A stretch of DNA of 64,000 nucleotides from Actinoplanes subtropicus (GTDB lineage: Bacteria; Actinomycetota; Actinomycetes; Mycobacteriales; Micromonosporaceae), in assembly GCF_000721705.1 (NCBI RefSeq), contig NZ_JOJL01000002.1:186001-250000 (forward strand). The letters run 5' to 3'. Below are positions 42,350 through 50,241 of this stretch, one piece after another. Numbering within the stretch: position 1 is the first letter of the stretch; every line of letters begins with the position of its first letter. The position numbers were made by a program, and so were the translations under genes. Below the pieces are notes generated by a model. It did no database searches and was not told where the DNA came from. It saw only the letters and a list, made by a program, of their open reading frames with translations.

Positions 42350-43759
42350 TCACCAGACGGTGAACAGGACGTGGTTGACGATCAGGGCGACCGTGGCCTG
42401 CGCGATCAGCCAGTGGCGGCGCGGCCGGCCGGGCACGAGCGCGGCGCCGGCCATCAGCCACACCGCGAAGGGCAGCCAGATCCGCTCCACCTCGGCCTTG
42501 CTGTAGCCGCTGACGTCGGCGGCGAGGATCGCGGTCGCGGCGGCGAGCGGCAGCAGCCAGGCGCCGCCCAGCACGGTCCGGCGACGGAGCGCCCGGGTCG
42601 CGCGGCGAAGGACCACAGCGCCCATCGGGCCGGCGGCGACGGCGACGGCCGCGAGGTCCGCCCAGACCCAGTACGCGTACGGGCGCTGGGCTGCCAGGCC
42701 CTGGTAGTAGCGCCGCGTCACGAGGTGGTAGCCGGTCAGCCAGTCGAAGCCCGCCGCGGTGAACGCCGCCACCACGACGGCCGCGCCGGCCGCCGCCCAC
42801 CATGCCAGGCGACGGCCGCCCGGAACGGCGAGCACGACGGCCGCCACGATCACGAAGATCAATACCAGGCCGTACGAGAGGTACCCGCTCGCGCCGAGCA
42901 GCAGGCCGCCGGTGACGGCCGCGGGCACGGATCTCCGGGCCATGCCGTACGCGAGGAGGGCGATCCCGGTCGCGGTGACGCCGGCGAACAGGCCGTCCGC
43001 AGAGACACCCACCCAGATCGCGCCGGGGAACAGGGCCACGAAGGGAGCCGCCGCCCGCCCGGCCCGCTCCGAGGCGGTCAGGCGCATGGTGGCCGGCACG
43101 GCGACCGCGGTGAGCGCGCCCACCGCGACGCACAGCAGCCCGGCCCAGGCGCCGCCGGCGAGGCCGAGCCGGTCGAGCCCGACGAAGACCAGCAGGGCGC
43201 CCGGCGGATGGCCGGCGACGTGGGTGGTCCACGAGTCCGGCTGGTGGTCCAGGATGCGGCCGGTGAAGCCGCGCAGCATCGCGGGCACGCTGGTCACGCC
43301 GGGCACCTCGGTCAGGTACTCGGGGCGGGTGGTGAGGCGGCCGGCCACCCCGCGCTGCCAGCCGTCGACCAGCGCGAGCGACAGCGTCCAGGCGAGGGCG
43401 GTCAGGTAGGAGACCGCCAGCAGCGGCCGCCACCGCAGCCGGGCGGCCAGCCAGGGGCCGTACCGGCAGACCAGCACCGCCACCGCGACGGCTAGCGGGG
43501 TGCCCGGGCCGACGTGCGGCAGCCAGTGGGCGAACAGGGGAGCGGCGCCCGCGTGGACCGGGTGGCCGGCCAGCCCCAGCAACGTGCCCGCGACGGCTGC
43601 GACGACGAACAGTGCGGCCGCCCCCGCTGCGGCGAGACGATCGGCTCGCGCCCGGCTCATCCGTGCGGAGGCGCGGTCGAGGGCCGGGCTCATCCGCGCG
43701 GCCGGGCGGTCGGGGGCCGGGCTCATCCGCGCGGCCGGGCGGTCGGGGGCCGGGCTCAT
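42350..43759 (-). CDS. Integral membrane GT-C-like glycosyltransferase
   Basis: The 469-residue protein has about 11-12 hydrophobic segments. Its large extracellular-loop pattern includes LDHQPDSWTTHVAGHPPGALL, with acidic residues as in mannosyltransferase-like GT-C enzymes that use polyprenyl-phosphate sugars. The start overlaps the epimerase stop (ATGA). Its first 33 residues are three copies of an 11-residue unit, from the DNA repeat at 43656-43754, so the natural start could also be one of four in-frame ATGs, the last at 43660. It likely uses the sugar handled by the adjacent epimerase in an envelope glycan. Confidence 0.75.
   Translation of the reverse strand: MSPAPDRPAARMSPAPDRPAARMSPALDRASARMSRARADRLAAAGAAALFVVAAVAGTLLGLAGHPVHAGAAPLFAHWLPHVGPGTPLAVAVAVLVCRYGPWLAARLRWRPLLAVSYLTALAWTLSLALVDGWQRGVAGRLTTRPEYLTEVPGVTSVPAMLRGFTGRILDHQPDSWTTHVAGHPPGALLVFVGLDRLGLAGGAWAGLLCVAVGALTAVAVPATMRLTASERAGRAAAPFVALFPGAIWVGVSADGLFAGVTATGIALLAYGMARRSVPAAVTGGLLLGASGYLSYGLVLIFVIVAAVVLAVPGGRRLAWWAAAGAAVVVAAFTAAGFDWLTGYHLVTRRYYQGLAAQRPYAYWVWADLAAVAVAAGPMGAVVLRRATRALRRRTVLGGAWLLPLAAATAILAADVSGYSKAEVERIWLPFAVWLMAGAALVPGRPRRHWLIAQATVALIVNHVLFTVW
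43656..43754. repeat. Three tandem 33-bp repeats at the start of the GT-C gene
   Basis: Three copies of a 33-bp unit start at 43656, 43689 and 43722; the last two are identical and the first has a few substitutions. Each unit on the minus strand encodes 11 residues beginning with Met (MSPAPDRPAAR), so the start codon is repeated in frame. Slipped-strand copy change would alter the protein N-terminus without frameshift. Confidence 0.9.
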
Positions 43760-44673
43760 CTGGTCACCGGCTCCGGCCCGCCGGCCGCCTTGGCCAGCCG
43801 CCCGGCGACCTCGCCCACGGTGGCCGGTCGCCCGGAGGCCACGTTGTACGCCCGCCAGCCGTCGAGCGCCCCGGTGGCCGCGACCGCCGCGAGGTTCGCG
43901 GCCGCGACGTCCCGGACGTGGACGAAATCGCGGCGCTGACCGCCGTCCTCGAAGACCCGCGGCGACCGGCCGGCCTCCACCGCGGACCGGAAGATCGCCG
44001 CGACGCCGCTGTACGGGGTGTCCCGCGGCATCCCCGGCCCGTAGACGTTGTGGTAGCGCAACACCGCCACGGCGCCGCCGGTCTGCCGGGCCCAGGCGGC
44101 GGTGAGGTGCTCCTGGGCGACCTTGGTGGCGGCGTAGACGCTGCGGGGGTCGAGCGCGGCGTCCTCGCCGACCAGCTCCGGCGCCAGCGGCTCCCCGCAG
44201 CGCGGGCAGGGCGGCTCGAAGCGGCCCGCGGCGAGATCGGCGACCTCCCGCGGACCGGGCCGGACCCGGCCGTGCCGGGCGCAGGAGTAGCCGCCCTCGC
44301 CGTACACCACCATCGAGCCGGCCAGCACGAGCCGGTGCACCCCGGCCCGGGCCATCCGGGCCAGCAGCACGGCGGTCGCGAGGTCGTTGCAGCCCACGTA
44401 CTCGGGCAGGTCGTCCAGGTCGACCCCGAGCCCGACCATCGCGGCCTGGTGGACGACCACGTCCACGCCGGCCAGCGCGGCATCGACCGCCGCCGGATCG
44501 CGCAGATCGGCCGCCGACACCGGGGCGCCGGCGATCTCCGCGGGCAGCGGGTCGCGGTGCGCGGCCGGGTGACCGCGGTCGAGGACGGTCACCTCGCAGC
44601 CGGCGGCGGTCAGCGCGTGCACGACATGGGATCCGATGAAACCGGCGCCGCCGGTCACGAGTACGCGAGTCAC
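43756..44673 (-). CDS. NAD-dependent epimerase/dehydratase
   Basis: The 305-residue extended SDR starts at GTG 44673. It has GGAGFIGSH (residues 8-16), a YAATKVAQEH active-site segment with Tyr and Lys, and a Zn-knuckle-like insert, CARHGRVRPG then PPCPRCGEPL. It most likely acts on a nucleotide sugar. It overlaps the GT-C gene and diverges from a GT2/GT-A/methyltransferase operon. The group looks like one envelope glycan or glycolipid pathway. The first bases of the mRNA appear leaderless, with TAGCGT about 8 bases upstream of the start. Confidence 0.88.
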   Translation of the reverse strand: MTRVLVTGGAGFIGSHVVHALTAAGCEVTVLDRGHPAAHRDPLPAEIAGAPVSAADLRDPAAVDAALAGVDVVVHQAAMVGLGVDLDDLPEYVGCNDLATAVLLARMARAGVHRLVLAGSMVVYGEGGYSCARHGRVRPGPREVADLAAGRFEPPCPRCGEPLAPELVGEDAALDPRSVYAATKVAQEHLTAAWARQTGGAVAVLRYHNVYGPGMPRDTPYSGVAAIFRSAVEAGRSPRVFEDGGQRRDFVHVRDVAAANLAAVAATGALDGWRAYNVASGRPATVGEVAGRLAKAAGGPEPVTR

Positions 44674-44787
44674 GGGTGCCGACGCTAGGGCGCGGCCGGG
44701 CCGGGCGGGGTGCGCGTCATGGGTTCGTAAGGGTTCGTCATCGCCGCGTAAGCCTTTTCCGGGCCGCTCGTTCCTAGCGTCGGGACC
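44674..44787. promoter_or_regulatory. Divergent promoter region with 21-bp spaced direct repeat
   Basis: CCTAGCGTCGG occurs in mirrored orientation close to both start codons, so each gene has a TAGCGT-like -10 box only 7-10 bases before its start; both mRNAs are probably leaderless. Between them, CGTAAG occurs at 44726-44731 and 44747-44752, exactly 21 bp apart, a spacing typical of tandem sites for OmpR-type regulators. The two-component system at 48525-50212, in the same transcript as the right-hand genes, is the obvious candidate binder. Confidence 0.5.
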
Positions 44788-45447
44788 ATGACCGATGTGG
44801 TGCTGCCCTGCCGGAACGAGGCCCCGGCCCTGCCCGCGCTGCTGGCCCGGATGCCGGCCGGCTATCGGCCGATCGTGGTCGACAACGGCTCGACCGACGG
44901 CTCGGCGGCGGTCGCCCGAGCCTGCGGAGCCGAGGTGATCACCGTGGCCGAGCCCGGCTACGGCGCCGCGGTGCACGCCGGCGTGCTCGCCGCCGATCCG
45001 GACGACGGCGTGCTGTGCGTGATGGACGCCGACGGCTCGTTCGATCCGGCGCAGCTGCCGGCGGTGGCCCGGCCGGTGCGCGCGGGCGAGGCCGAGCTGG
45101 GGACCGGCCGCCGCCGGCCGGCCGCGCCGGGCGTGTGGCCGCTGCACGCGCGGGCCGGCAACGCCGTCCTCGCCCGGCGGCTGCGCCGCACGACCGGCCT
45201 GGCCGTGCACGACATCGGGCCGATCCGGGCGGTCCGCCGCGACGACCTGCTCTCGCTGGGCCTGCGCGACCGGCGGTTCGGCTATCCGCTCGAACTGCTG
45301 ATCGCGGCCGGGCGGGCCGGCTGGCGGGTCGCCGAGATCGACGTGGCGTACCTGCCGCGGGCCGCCGGCACCCGCTCGAAGGTGACCGGATCGGTGCTGG
45401 GCACCGCCCGCGCGATCCGCGACATGAGCCGGGTGCTGGCCCGATGA
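44788..45447 (+). CDS. Family 2 glycosyltransferase
   Basis: The 219-residue protein has the GT-A nucleotide-binding motif VVDNGSTDGSAAVARACGA, the metal motif MDADGSFDP, and the C-terminal RFGYPLELLIAAGRAGWRVA segment. It lacks membrane helices, like small dolichol-phosphate-mannose-synthase-type transferases. The start codon follows the divergent promoter with a nearly leaderless arrangement. It overlaps the next gene by four bases. Confidence 0.9.
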   Translation: MTDVVLPCRNEAPALPALLARMPAGYRPIVVDNGSTDGSAAVARACGAEVITVAEPGYGAAVHAGVLAADPDDGVLCVMDADGSFDPAQLPAVARPVRAGEAELGTGRRRPAAPGVWPLHARAGNAVLARRLRRTTGLAVHDIGPIRAVRRDDLLSLGLRDRRFGYPLELLIAAGRAGWRVAEIDVAYLPRAAGTRSKVTGSVLGTARAIRDMSRVLAR

Positions 45448-46091
45448 GCCGCGTCGTGGTGCTCGCGAAGGTGCCGGTTCCGGGCCGGGTCAAGACCCGC
45501 CTGTGCCCGCCGTGCACGCCCGAGCAGGCCGCCTGGGTGGCCTGCGCCGCGCTGGCCGACACCCTCGACGCGGTCCGCGTGTCGGTCGCCGCCGAGCGCG
45601 TGCTGGTCACCGACGTCCCGCTGGCGGCGCCGCCCGGCTGGCGGAGCGGGGTACAGCGCGGCGGGCCGCTGGGCGAGCGGATCGCCAACGCGTTCGCCGA
45701 CACACGGACGCCGGGGACGGCGACGCTGCTGATCGGCATGGACACCCCGCAGCTGACCGCCGGTCTGCTCGATGCGGCACTGCGGTTGCTGAGCGAGCCC
45801 GGCGGGCCGGATGCGGTGCTGGGCCCGGCCGAGGACGGCGGCTGGTGGGCGCTGGGCCTGCGCGAGCCCGAGCACGCCACGGTGCTGGGCGACATACCAA
45901 CTTCAACTTCGACAACCGGATTGTGTACGCGTACCGCACTGCTCGCCCGGGGCCTGCGCGTGACGGAGTTGCCGGTGCTGCGCGACGTCGACACCGCGCC
46001 CGACGCGCACGCCGTGGCCGCCCTGTGCCCGCCGGGACGACGCTTCCCCCGCGTGGTCGCCGCCGAGGTCCCGGCCGTGGTGGCCGGGTGA
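45444..46091 (+). CDS. TIGR04282-type (DUF2064) glycosyltransferase
   Basis: The 215-residue product shows the family motifs AKVPVPGRVKTRLCPP at the N-terminus, then IGMDTPQL and GPAEDGGWWALGL. The segment at about 45892-45926 uses a run of rare codons (ATA CCA ACT TCA ACT TCG ACA) where relatives have G-I-P-W-S-T. The Trp of this motif is Thr here. The frame is coupled to both neighbours by ATGA and GTGA overlaps. It probably transfers a sugar or nucleotidyl sugar group for the same pathway as the GT2. Confidence 0.85.
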   Translation: MSRVVVLAKVPVPGRVKTRLCPPCTPEQAAWVACAALADTLDAVRVSVAAERVLVTDVPLAAPPGWRSGVQRGGPLGERIANAFADTRTPGTATLLIGMDTPQLTAGLLDAALRLLSEPGGPDAVLGPAEDGGWWALGLREPEHATVLGDIPTSTSTTGLCTRTALLARGLRVTELPVLRDVDTAPDAHAVAALCPPGRRFPRVVAAEVPAVVAG

Positions 46092-46930
46092 GCGCGGCCC
46101 TGGTGTTCGACGCCCTGTTCCGCCGGGCCGCCCCGGTCACCATCCGCCACCGCACCGGCCGGGAGCAGCGCTTCGACCCGGTGGCCTGGTGCCGGGACGA
46201 CCTGCCGGGCGACGGCGGACTGCTCGCCCGCTGCACCGGGCCGACCCTCGACGTCGGGTGCGGCCCCGGCCGGCTCGCCGGCGAACTGGCCCGCCGGGGC
46301 TGTCCCGTGCTCGGCATCGACATCAGCGCGACCGCCGTGCGGCTGGCCCGCCGCCGCGGTGCCGCCGCGCTGCGCCGGGACGTCTTCGAGCCGCTGCCCG
46401 GGGCCGGCCGCTGGCAGCACGTGCTGCTCGCCGACGGCAACATCGGCATCGGCGGCGACCCCGCCCGGCTGCTGCGCCGGTGTCGTCGCCTGCTCGCGGC
46501 CGCCGGCCGGGTGCACGTCGAGGTGACCGCCCCGGGCACCGCCGGCTGGTCGGGGACGGCGGTGCTGCAGGGCGGTCAGGGCAGCCACGGCGGTCAGGGC
46601 GGCCACGGCGGTCAGGGCGGCCACGACGGGCAGGACGGCCACGACGGGCAGGACGGCCACGGCGGTCAGGGCGGCCACGGCGGCCACGACGGGCTGGGCG
46701 GCCAGGGCGGGCTGGGCGGCCACGGCGGCCACGACGGGCAGGGCGGGCTGGGCGGCCACGGCGGCCACGACGGGCAGGGCGGCCAGGGCGGGCTGGGCGG
46801 GCAGGGCGTGCTCGCGTGGGCCTCGGTGCCGGTCGACGACGTGGCCGCGCTCGCCGCCGCCACGGCGATGCGGGTGCTCGAGACCTGGGCGGAGGCGGGC
46901 CGATGGTTCGCGACACTGTCACCGCGCTGA
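46088..46930 (+). CDS. SAM methyltransferase with Gly/His-rich repeat insertion
   Basis: The 280-residue protein starts at GTG 46088. A class I methyltransferase core is visible: LDVGCGPGRLAGELARRG, LGIDISATAVRLARRRGA, then VLLADGNIGIGGDPARLLRR. Residues about 162-240 are a low-complexity run of Gly, His, Gln and Asp. After it the fold resumes with LAWASVPVDDVAALAAATAM. The insertion lies in a loop near the end of the domain, so the core may still fold. It overlaps the molybdopterin gene by 28 bases. Confidence 0.85.
   Translation: MSAALVFDALFRRAAPVTIRHRTGREQRFDPVAWCRDDLPGDGGLLARCTGPTLDVGCGPGRLAGELARRGCPVLGIDISATAVRLARRRGAAALRRDVFEPLPGAGRWQHVLLADGNIGIGGDPARLLRRCRRLLAAAGRVHVEVTAPGTAGWSGTAVLQGGQGSHGGQGGHGGQGGHDGQDGHDGQDGHGGQGGHGGHDGLGGQGGLGGHGGHDGQGGLGGHGGHDGQGGQGGLGGQGVLAWASVPVDDVAALAAATAMRVLETWAEAGRWFATLSPR
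46571..46806 (+). repeat. Degenerate G/C-rich short tandem repeat inside the methyltransferase gene
   Basis: About 236 bp of degenerate units of 9-15 bp, based on GGC-GGT-CAG and GGC-GGC-CAC, encode Gly-Gly-Gln and Gly-Gly-His type units. The minus strand would code Pro/Trp-rich nonsense. The reading frame is preserved, so the expansion has been tolerated as protein. Confidence 0.92.
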
Positions 46931-48126
46931 CCCGGCGGCTGCGGCACCGGTTGACCGAGCCGCTGCCGGCGCCGCCGGCGACGTTGCGGCGCGGGCCGTT
47001 CCGGGCCGGGGCGTTCCCGTCGCGGCTGCGGTCGGCGCGGCTGACCAGCCAGCTCGGCGTCGCGCTCGGCGTCGCCTTCGCCGTCTGCTTTCTCACCGGG
47101 CTGCTCAGCCACCTGATCCAGCACCCGCCCGGCTGGTTCTGGTGGCCGTCCCGGCCGGTCTGGCTCTACCGGGTCACCCAGGGCGTGCACGTCGCTACCG
47201 GACTGGCCTGCGTACCGCTGCTCGGGGTCAAGCTGTGGTCGGTGTACCCGCGGCTGTTCGCGTGGCCGCCGCTCCGGTCGATCGCGCACGCCGCCGAACG
47301 GGCCGGGGTCGCGCTGCTGGTGGCGGCGGCGCTCTTCCAGGTGCTCAGTGGAGTCCTGAACATCGCGCACTGGTACGCCCCGATGCCGTTCTTCTTCACC
47401 ACCGGCCACTACTGGGTGGCCTGGCTGGTCACTGGCGCCCTGCTGGTCCACCTCGGCGTGCAGTTGCCCGCGATCCGCGAGGCGCTGCGCCGTCGCGGTC
47501 CCGGCCGGCCGGTGCCGGACGGTGAGCGGCTCACCCGGCGCGGTCTGCTGGGGGGTGCCGCCGCCGCGGTGGGGTTGATCACGGTCACCACGGTGGGCCA
47601 GACGGTCCGCCCACTCTCCGGTCTCGGCCTGCTCGCGCCCCGGCGTCCGGACGTGGGACCGCAAGGGCTACCGGTGAACAAGACCGCGGCGGGCGCCGGC
47701 ATCGCTCTGGACGCCGCCGCGTATCGCCTGATTCTCGCCGGCCCGGCCGGCGAGACCGCGCTCGGCCTCGCCGCGCTGAACGCCATGCCGCAGCGCACCG
47801 TCCACCTGCCGATCGCCTGCGTCGAGGGCTGGAGCGCCGGCGCCACGTGGACCGGCGTCCGGCTGCGCGACCTGGTGACGCTGGCCGGCGCCGACCCGGA
47901 GCGATCCACGGTTCTCGTCGAGTCGCTCGAGCAGCGGGGTCGTTACCGGACCTCGACCGTGCCGGCGGAGCATGTCCGCGACCCGCTGACCCTCATCGCG
48001 CTGCGGCTCGGCGGCGATGTGCTGCACCCCGATCACGGCTATCCGGCGCGGTTGATCGCGCCGAACCGGCCCGGCGTGCTGCAGACCAAGTGGGTCGGGC
48101 GGCTCACCGTCCTTCCGGCGCGATGA
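46903..48126 (+). CDS. Membrane-anchored molybdopterin-dependent oxidoreductase
   Basis: The 407-residue protein joins a b561-type membrane domain of four to five helices (residues about 50-200) to a molybdopterin domain of the sulphite-oxidase family. The membrane helices carry His residues for haem in GVHVATGLACVPLLGVK and TGHYWVAWLVTGALLVHLGV. The molybdopterin-type motif IACVEGWS has C306 as the molybdenum-ligand candidate. RRGLLGG near residue 210 resembles an internal Tat-like segment. It probably passes electrons from an envelope substrate to the quinone pool. It overlaps both neighbours. Confidence 0.85.
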   Translation: MVRDTVTALTRRLRHRLTEPLPAPPATLRRGPFRAGAFPSRLRSARLTSQLGVALGVAFAVCFLTGLLSHLIQHPPGWFWWPSRPVWLYRVTQGVHVATGLACVPLLGVKLWSVYPRLFAWPPLRSIAHAAERAGVALLVAAALFQVLSGVLNIAHWYAPMPFFFTTGHYWVAWLVTGALLVHLGVQLPAIREALRRRGPGRPVPDGERLTRRGLLGGAAAAVGLITVTTVGQTVRPLSGLGLLAPRRPDVGPQGLPVNKTAAGAGIALDAAAYRLILAGPAGETALGLAALNAMPQRTVHLPIACVEGWSAGATWTGVRLRDLVTLAGADPERSTVLVESLEQRGRYRTSTVPAEHVRDPLTLIALRLGGDVLHPDHGYPARLIAPNRPGVLQTKWVGRLTVLPAR

Positions 48127-48515
48127 GGACCCGGGTCGCGCTCGTTTCGGCGGGTGCCTTGGTCATCGCGTACGCAATGGTCGGTGTTTCGCACGAAATC
48201 GGGGCAGTGGTCTTCCTCGCGGTGGCGCTCGTGGTTCACGACGCGCTGTGGATGCCGCTGGTGCTCGTGGCCGGTGCCCTGCTCGCCCGAACCGGTTCCT
48301 GGACGAGGATGGTGGCGCTGGTGCTGGCCTCGGTCGGGGTGGTGGCGCTGCCGCTGGTGCTGGGTCCGGGAGGGCCGGCCGACAATCCGTCGGTGTTGCC
48401 GCTGCGCTATGGGAGAGACTTCGTTCTGATCCTGCTGGGCGTCGTGCTGATCTCGGGGGTGCGGGCGGTCGTCCGTAAGAAGTTCGCAAGGTCCCGGGAC
48501 CGCGGCGGTGGGTAG
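48123..48515 (+). CDS. Small hypothetical membrane protein
   Basis: The 130-residue product has four hydrophobic segments and a basic tail (VRKKFARSRDRGGG). It is coupled to the molybdopterin gene by an ATGA overlap and precedes the response-regulator gene by 9 bases. No family is recognised. It may be a partner of the oxidoreductase or a sensor accessory. Confidence 0.75.
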   Translation: MRTRVALVSAGALVIAYAMVGVSHEIGAVVFLAVALVVHDALWMPLVLVAGALLARTGSWTRMVALVLASVGVVALPLVLGPGGPADNPSVLPLRYGRDFVLILLGVVLISGVRAVVRKKFARSRDRGGG

Positions 48516-48524
48516 CGTGGCGGG

Positions 48525-49214
48525 GTGGGACATCGGGTGCTGGTGGTCGACGACGATCCGACCGTGAGCGACGTCGTGCGGCGCTATCTGGAGCAGGTCG
48601 GCTGCGAGGTGCGGCTGGCTGGGGACGGCGCCGACGGGTTGGCGGCCGTCGCCGCCGAGCGCCCCGACCTGGTCGTGCTCGACCTGATGATGCCCGGCAT
48701 CGACGGCATCGAGGTCTGCCGGCGGTTGCGGCGGCAGCTGCCCGACCTGCCGGTGATCATGCTGACCGCGCTGGGCGAGGAGGCCGACCGGGTCCTGGGC
48801 CTGGAGGTCGGCGCCGACGACTACGTGACCAAGCCATTCTCGCCGCGCGAGCTGGTGCTGCGGATCCGGTCGGTGTTGCGCCGCGTGGCGCCGGCCGCGG
48901 ATCCGCCGCCGCCCGCCATGATCCGCGACGGCGGCCTGACCCTCGACACCGCCCGGCGCCTGGCCGACCTGAACGGGCTGCCGCTGTCGCTGACCGTGCG
49001 CGAGTTCGACCTGCTGATGTTCCTGCTGTGCCATCCGGGCCGGGCCTGGTCGCGCGCCGAACTGCTGGACCGGGTGTGGGGCTGGCAGTTCGGCGACCAG
49101 TCCACGGTGACCGTGCACGTCCGGCGCCTGCGCGAGAAGATCGAGGCCGATCCGGCCGAGCCGCGCCGGATCCTCACCGTGTGGGGCGTCGGCTACCGCT
49201 ACGAGGTCTCATGA
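48525..49214 (+). CDS. OmpR-family response regulator
   Basis: The 229-residue protein has a receiver domain with acidic pocket DD, phospho-acceptor D53 (VLDLMMPG) and the switch Lys in VTKPFSPREL. A winged-helix C-domain follows, ending SRAELLDRVWGWQFGDQSTV and RRLREKIE. It starts at a GTG and its stop overlaps the kinase start. It may bind the 21-bp repeats in the divergent promoter at 44726-44752. Confidence 0.95.
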   Translation: MGHRVLVVDDDPTVSDVVRRYLEQVGCEVRLAGDGADGLAAVAAERPDLVVLDLMMPGIDGIEVCRRLRRQLPDLPVIMLTALGEEADRVLGLEVGADDYVTKPFSPRELVLRIRSVLRRVAPAADPPPPAMIRDGGLTLDTARRLADLNGLPLSLTVREFDLLMFLLCHPGRAWSRAELLDRVWGWQFGDQSTVTVHVRRLREKIEADPAEPRRILTVWGVGYRYEVS

Positions 49215-50212
49215 AGGACACCCTGCTGATCGGCCTCTACGCGCTCGCCGCCGGCGCGGTCGTCGGCGTCGGTGGCGCCGGGATGCTGCGGCTGCAGCGC
49301 GGCCGGTCGATCCTCACCCACGTCATGGTGCTGCTGGTGGTGACCGTGCTCGCCGTGGTGGCCGGCGTGGTCACCGTCGCCGGCGCCATGTTCCTCTCCG
49401 GCCACGACCTGCGGGTCGTCCTGCTCACCGTGTGCGCCGCCGCGGTGGTCAGCCTGGCGGTGGGTGCGGTCTTCGGCCGGCGGCTGGCCGCGTCGGCGGT
49501 CTGGGCCGAGCAGGCCCGCGACCGCGAGCGGCGGCTCGAGGCCGGCCGGCGTGAGCTGGTCGCCTGGGTCTCGCACGACCTGCGCACCCCGCTGGCCGGG
49601 ATGCGGGCGATGACCGAGGCGCTCGAGGACGGCGTCGTCGCCGATCCGCGGACCGTCGCCGAGTACCACCGGCGGCTGCGGGTCGAGACCGACCGGATGA
49701 CCCGGCTGGTGGACGACCTCTTCGAGCTGTCCCGGATCAACGCGGGCGCGCTGCGCCTGATCCCGACCACCGTGCCGCTGCGCGAGGTGGTCTCGGACGC
49801 GATCGCCGGCGTCGCCCCGCTCGCCGCCGGGAAGCGGATCAGCCTGGTGGCGGCGGAGACCGGCTGGCCGACCGTACGAGGCGGCGAGCGCGAGCTCGCC
49901 CGCGTCGTCAGCAACCTGCTCATCAACTCGGTCCGTTACACCCCGGCCGACGGCACCGTGCACATCGACGCCGGCCGGGAGAAGGACGGCGTCTGGCTGG
50001 CCGTCTCCGACAGCTGCGGCGGCATTCCCGACGGCGACCTCGACCGGGTCTTCGACGTCGCCTTCCGGGGCGAGCGGGCGCGGAGCCCGGGCACCGGCGG
50101 CGGGCTCGGCCTCGCGATCGTCCGCGGCCTGGTGGAAGCGCACGGCGGGCGGGTCGGCGTCCGGAACACCGGGGCGGGCTGCCGATTCGAGGTTCGGCTG
50201 CCCGCCGCCTGA
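49211..50212 (+). CDS. Sensor histidine kinase
   Basis: The 333-residue kinase has three membrane helices in the first 90 residues, HisKA with H122 in SHDLRTPLAGMRAM, and an HATPase domain with NLLINSVRYTP and GTGGGLGLAIVRGLVEAHGG. It has no large extracellular sensor domain, so it probably senses the membrane state or a partner protein. It is translationally coupled to the response regulator before it. Confidence 0.95.
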   Translation: MKDTLLIGLYALAAGAVVGVGGAGMLRLQRGRSILTHVMVLLVVTVLAVVAGVVTVAGAMFLSGHDLRVVLLTVCAAAVVSLAVGAVFGRRLAASAVWAEQARDRERRLEAGRRELVAWVSHDLRTPLAGMRAMTEALEDGVVADPRTVAEYHRRLRVETDRMTRLVDDLFELSRINAGALRLIPTTVPLREVVSDAIAGVAPLAAGKRISLVAAETGWPTVRGGERELARVVSNLLINSVRYTPADGTVHIDAGREKDGVWLAVSDSCGGIPDGDLDRVFDVAFRGERARSPGTGGGLGLAIVRGLVEAHGGRVGVRNTGAGCRFEVRLPAA

Positions 50213-50241
50213 TCGCTCCCCTTCTTTCAGTAGCCCAGCGG

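Noticed and set aside
38965..42363. A very long open frame on the plus strand (over 1100 codons)
   Set aside because: It is antisense to the kinase-WD40 gene, whose domains are clear. GC-rich genes often keep the opposite strand open, and the plus frame gives no recognisable protein.
44680..44781. The mirrored CCTAGCGTCGG repeat as an operator for a single regulator
   Set aside because: The arms are about 90 bp apart and each sits next to a start codon at -10 distance, so paired promoter boxes are the simpler reading.
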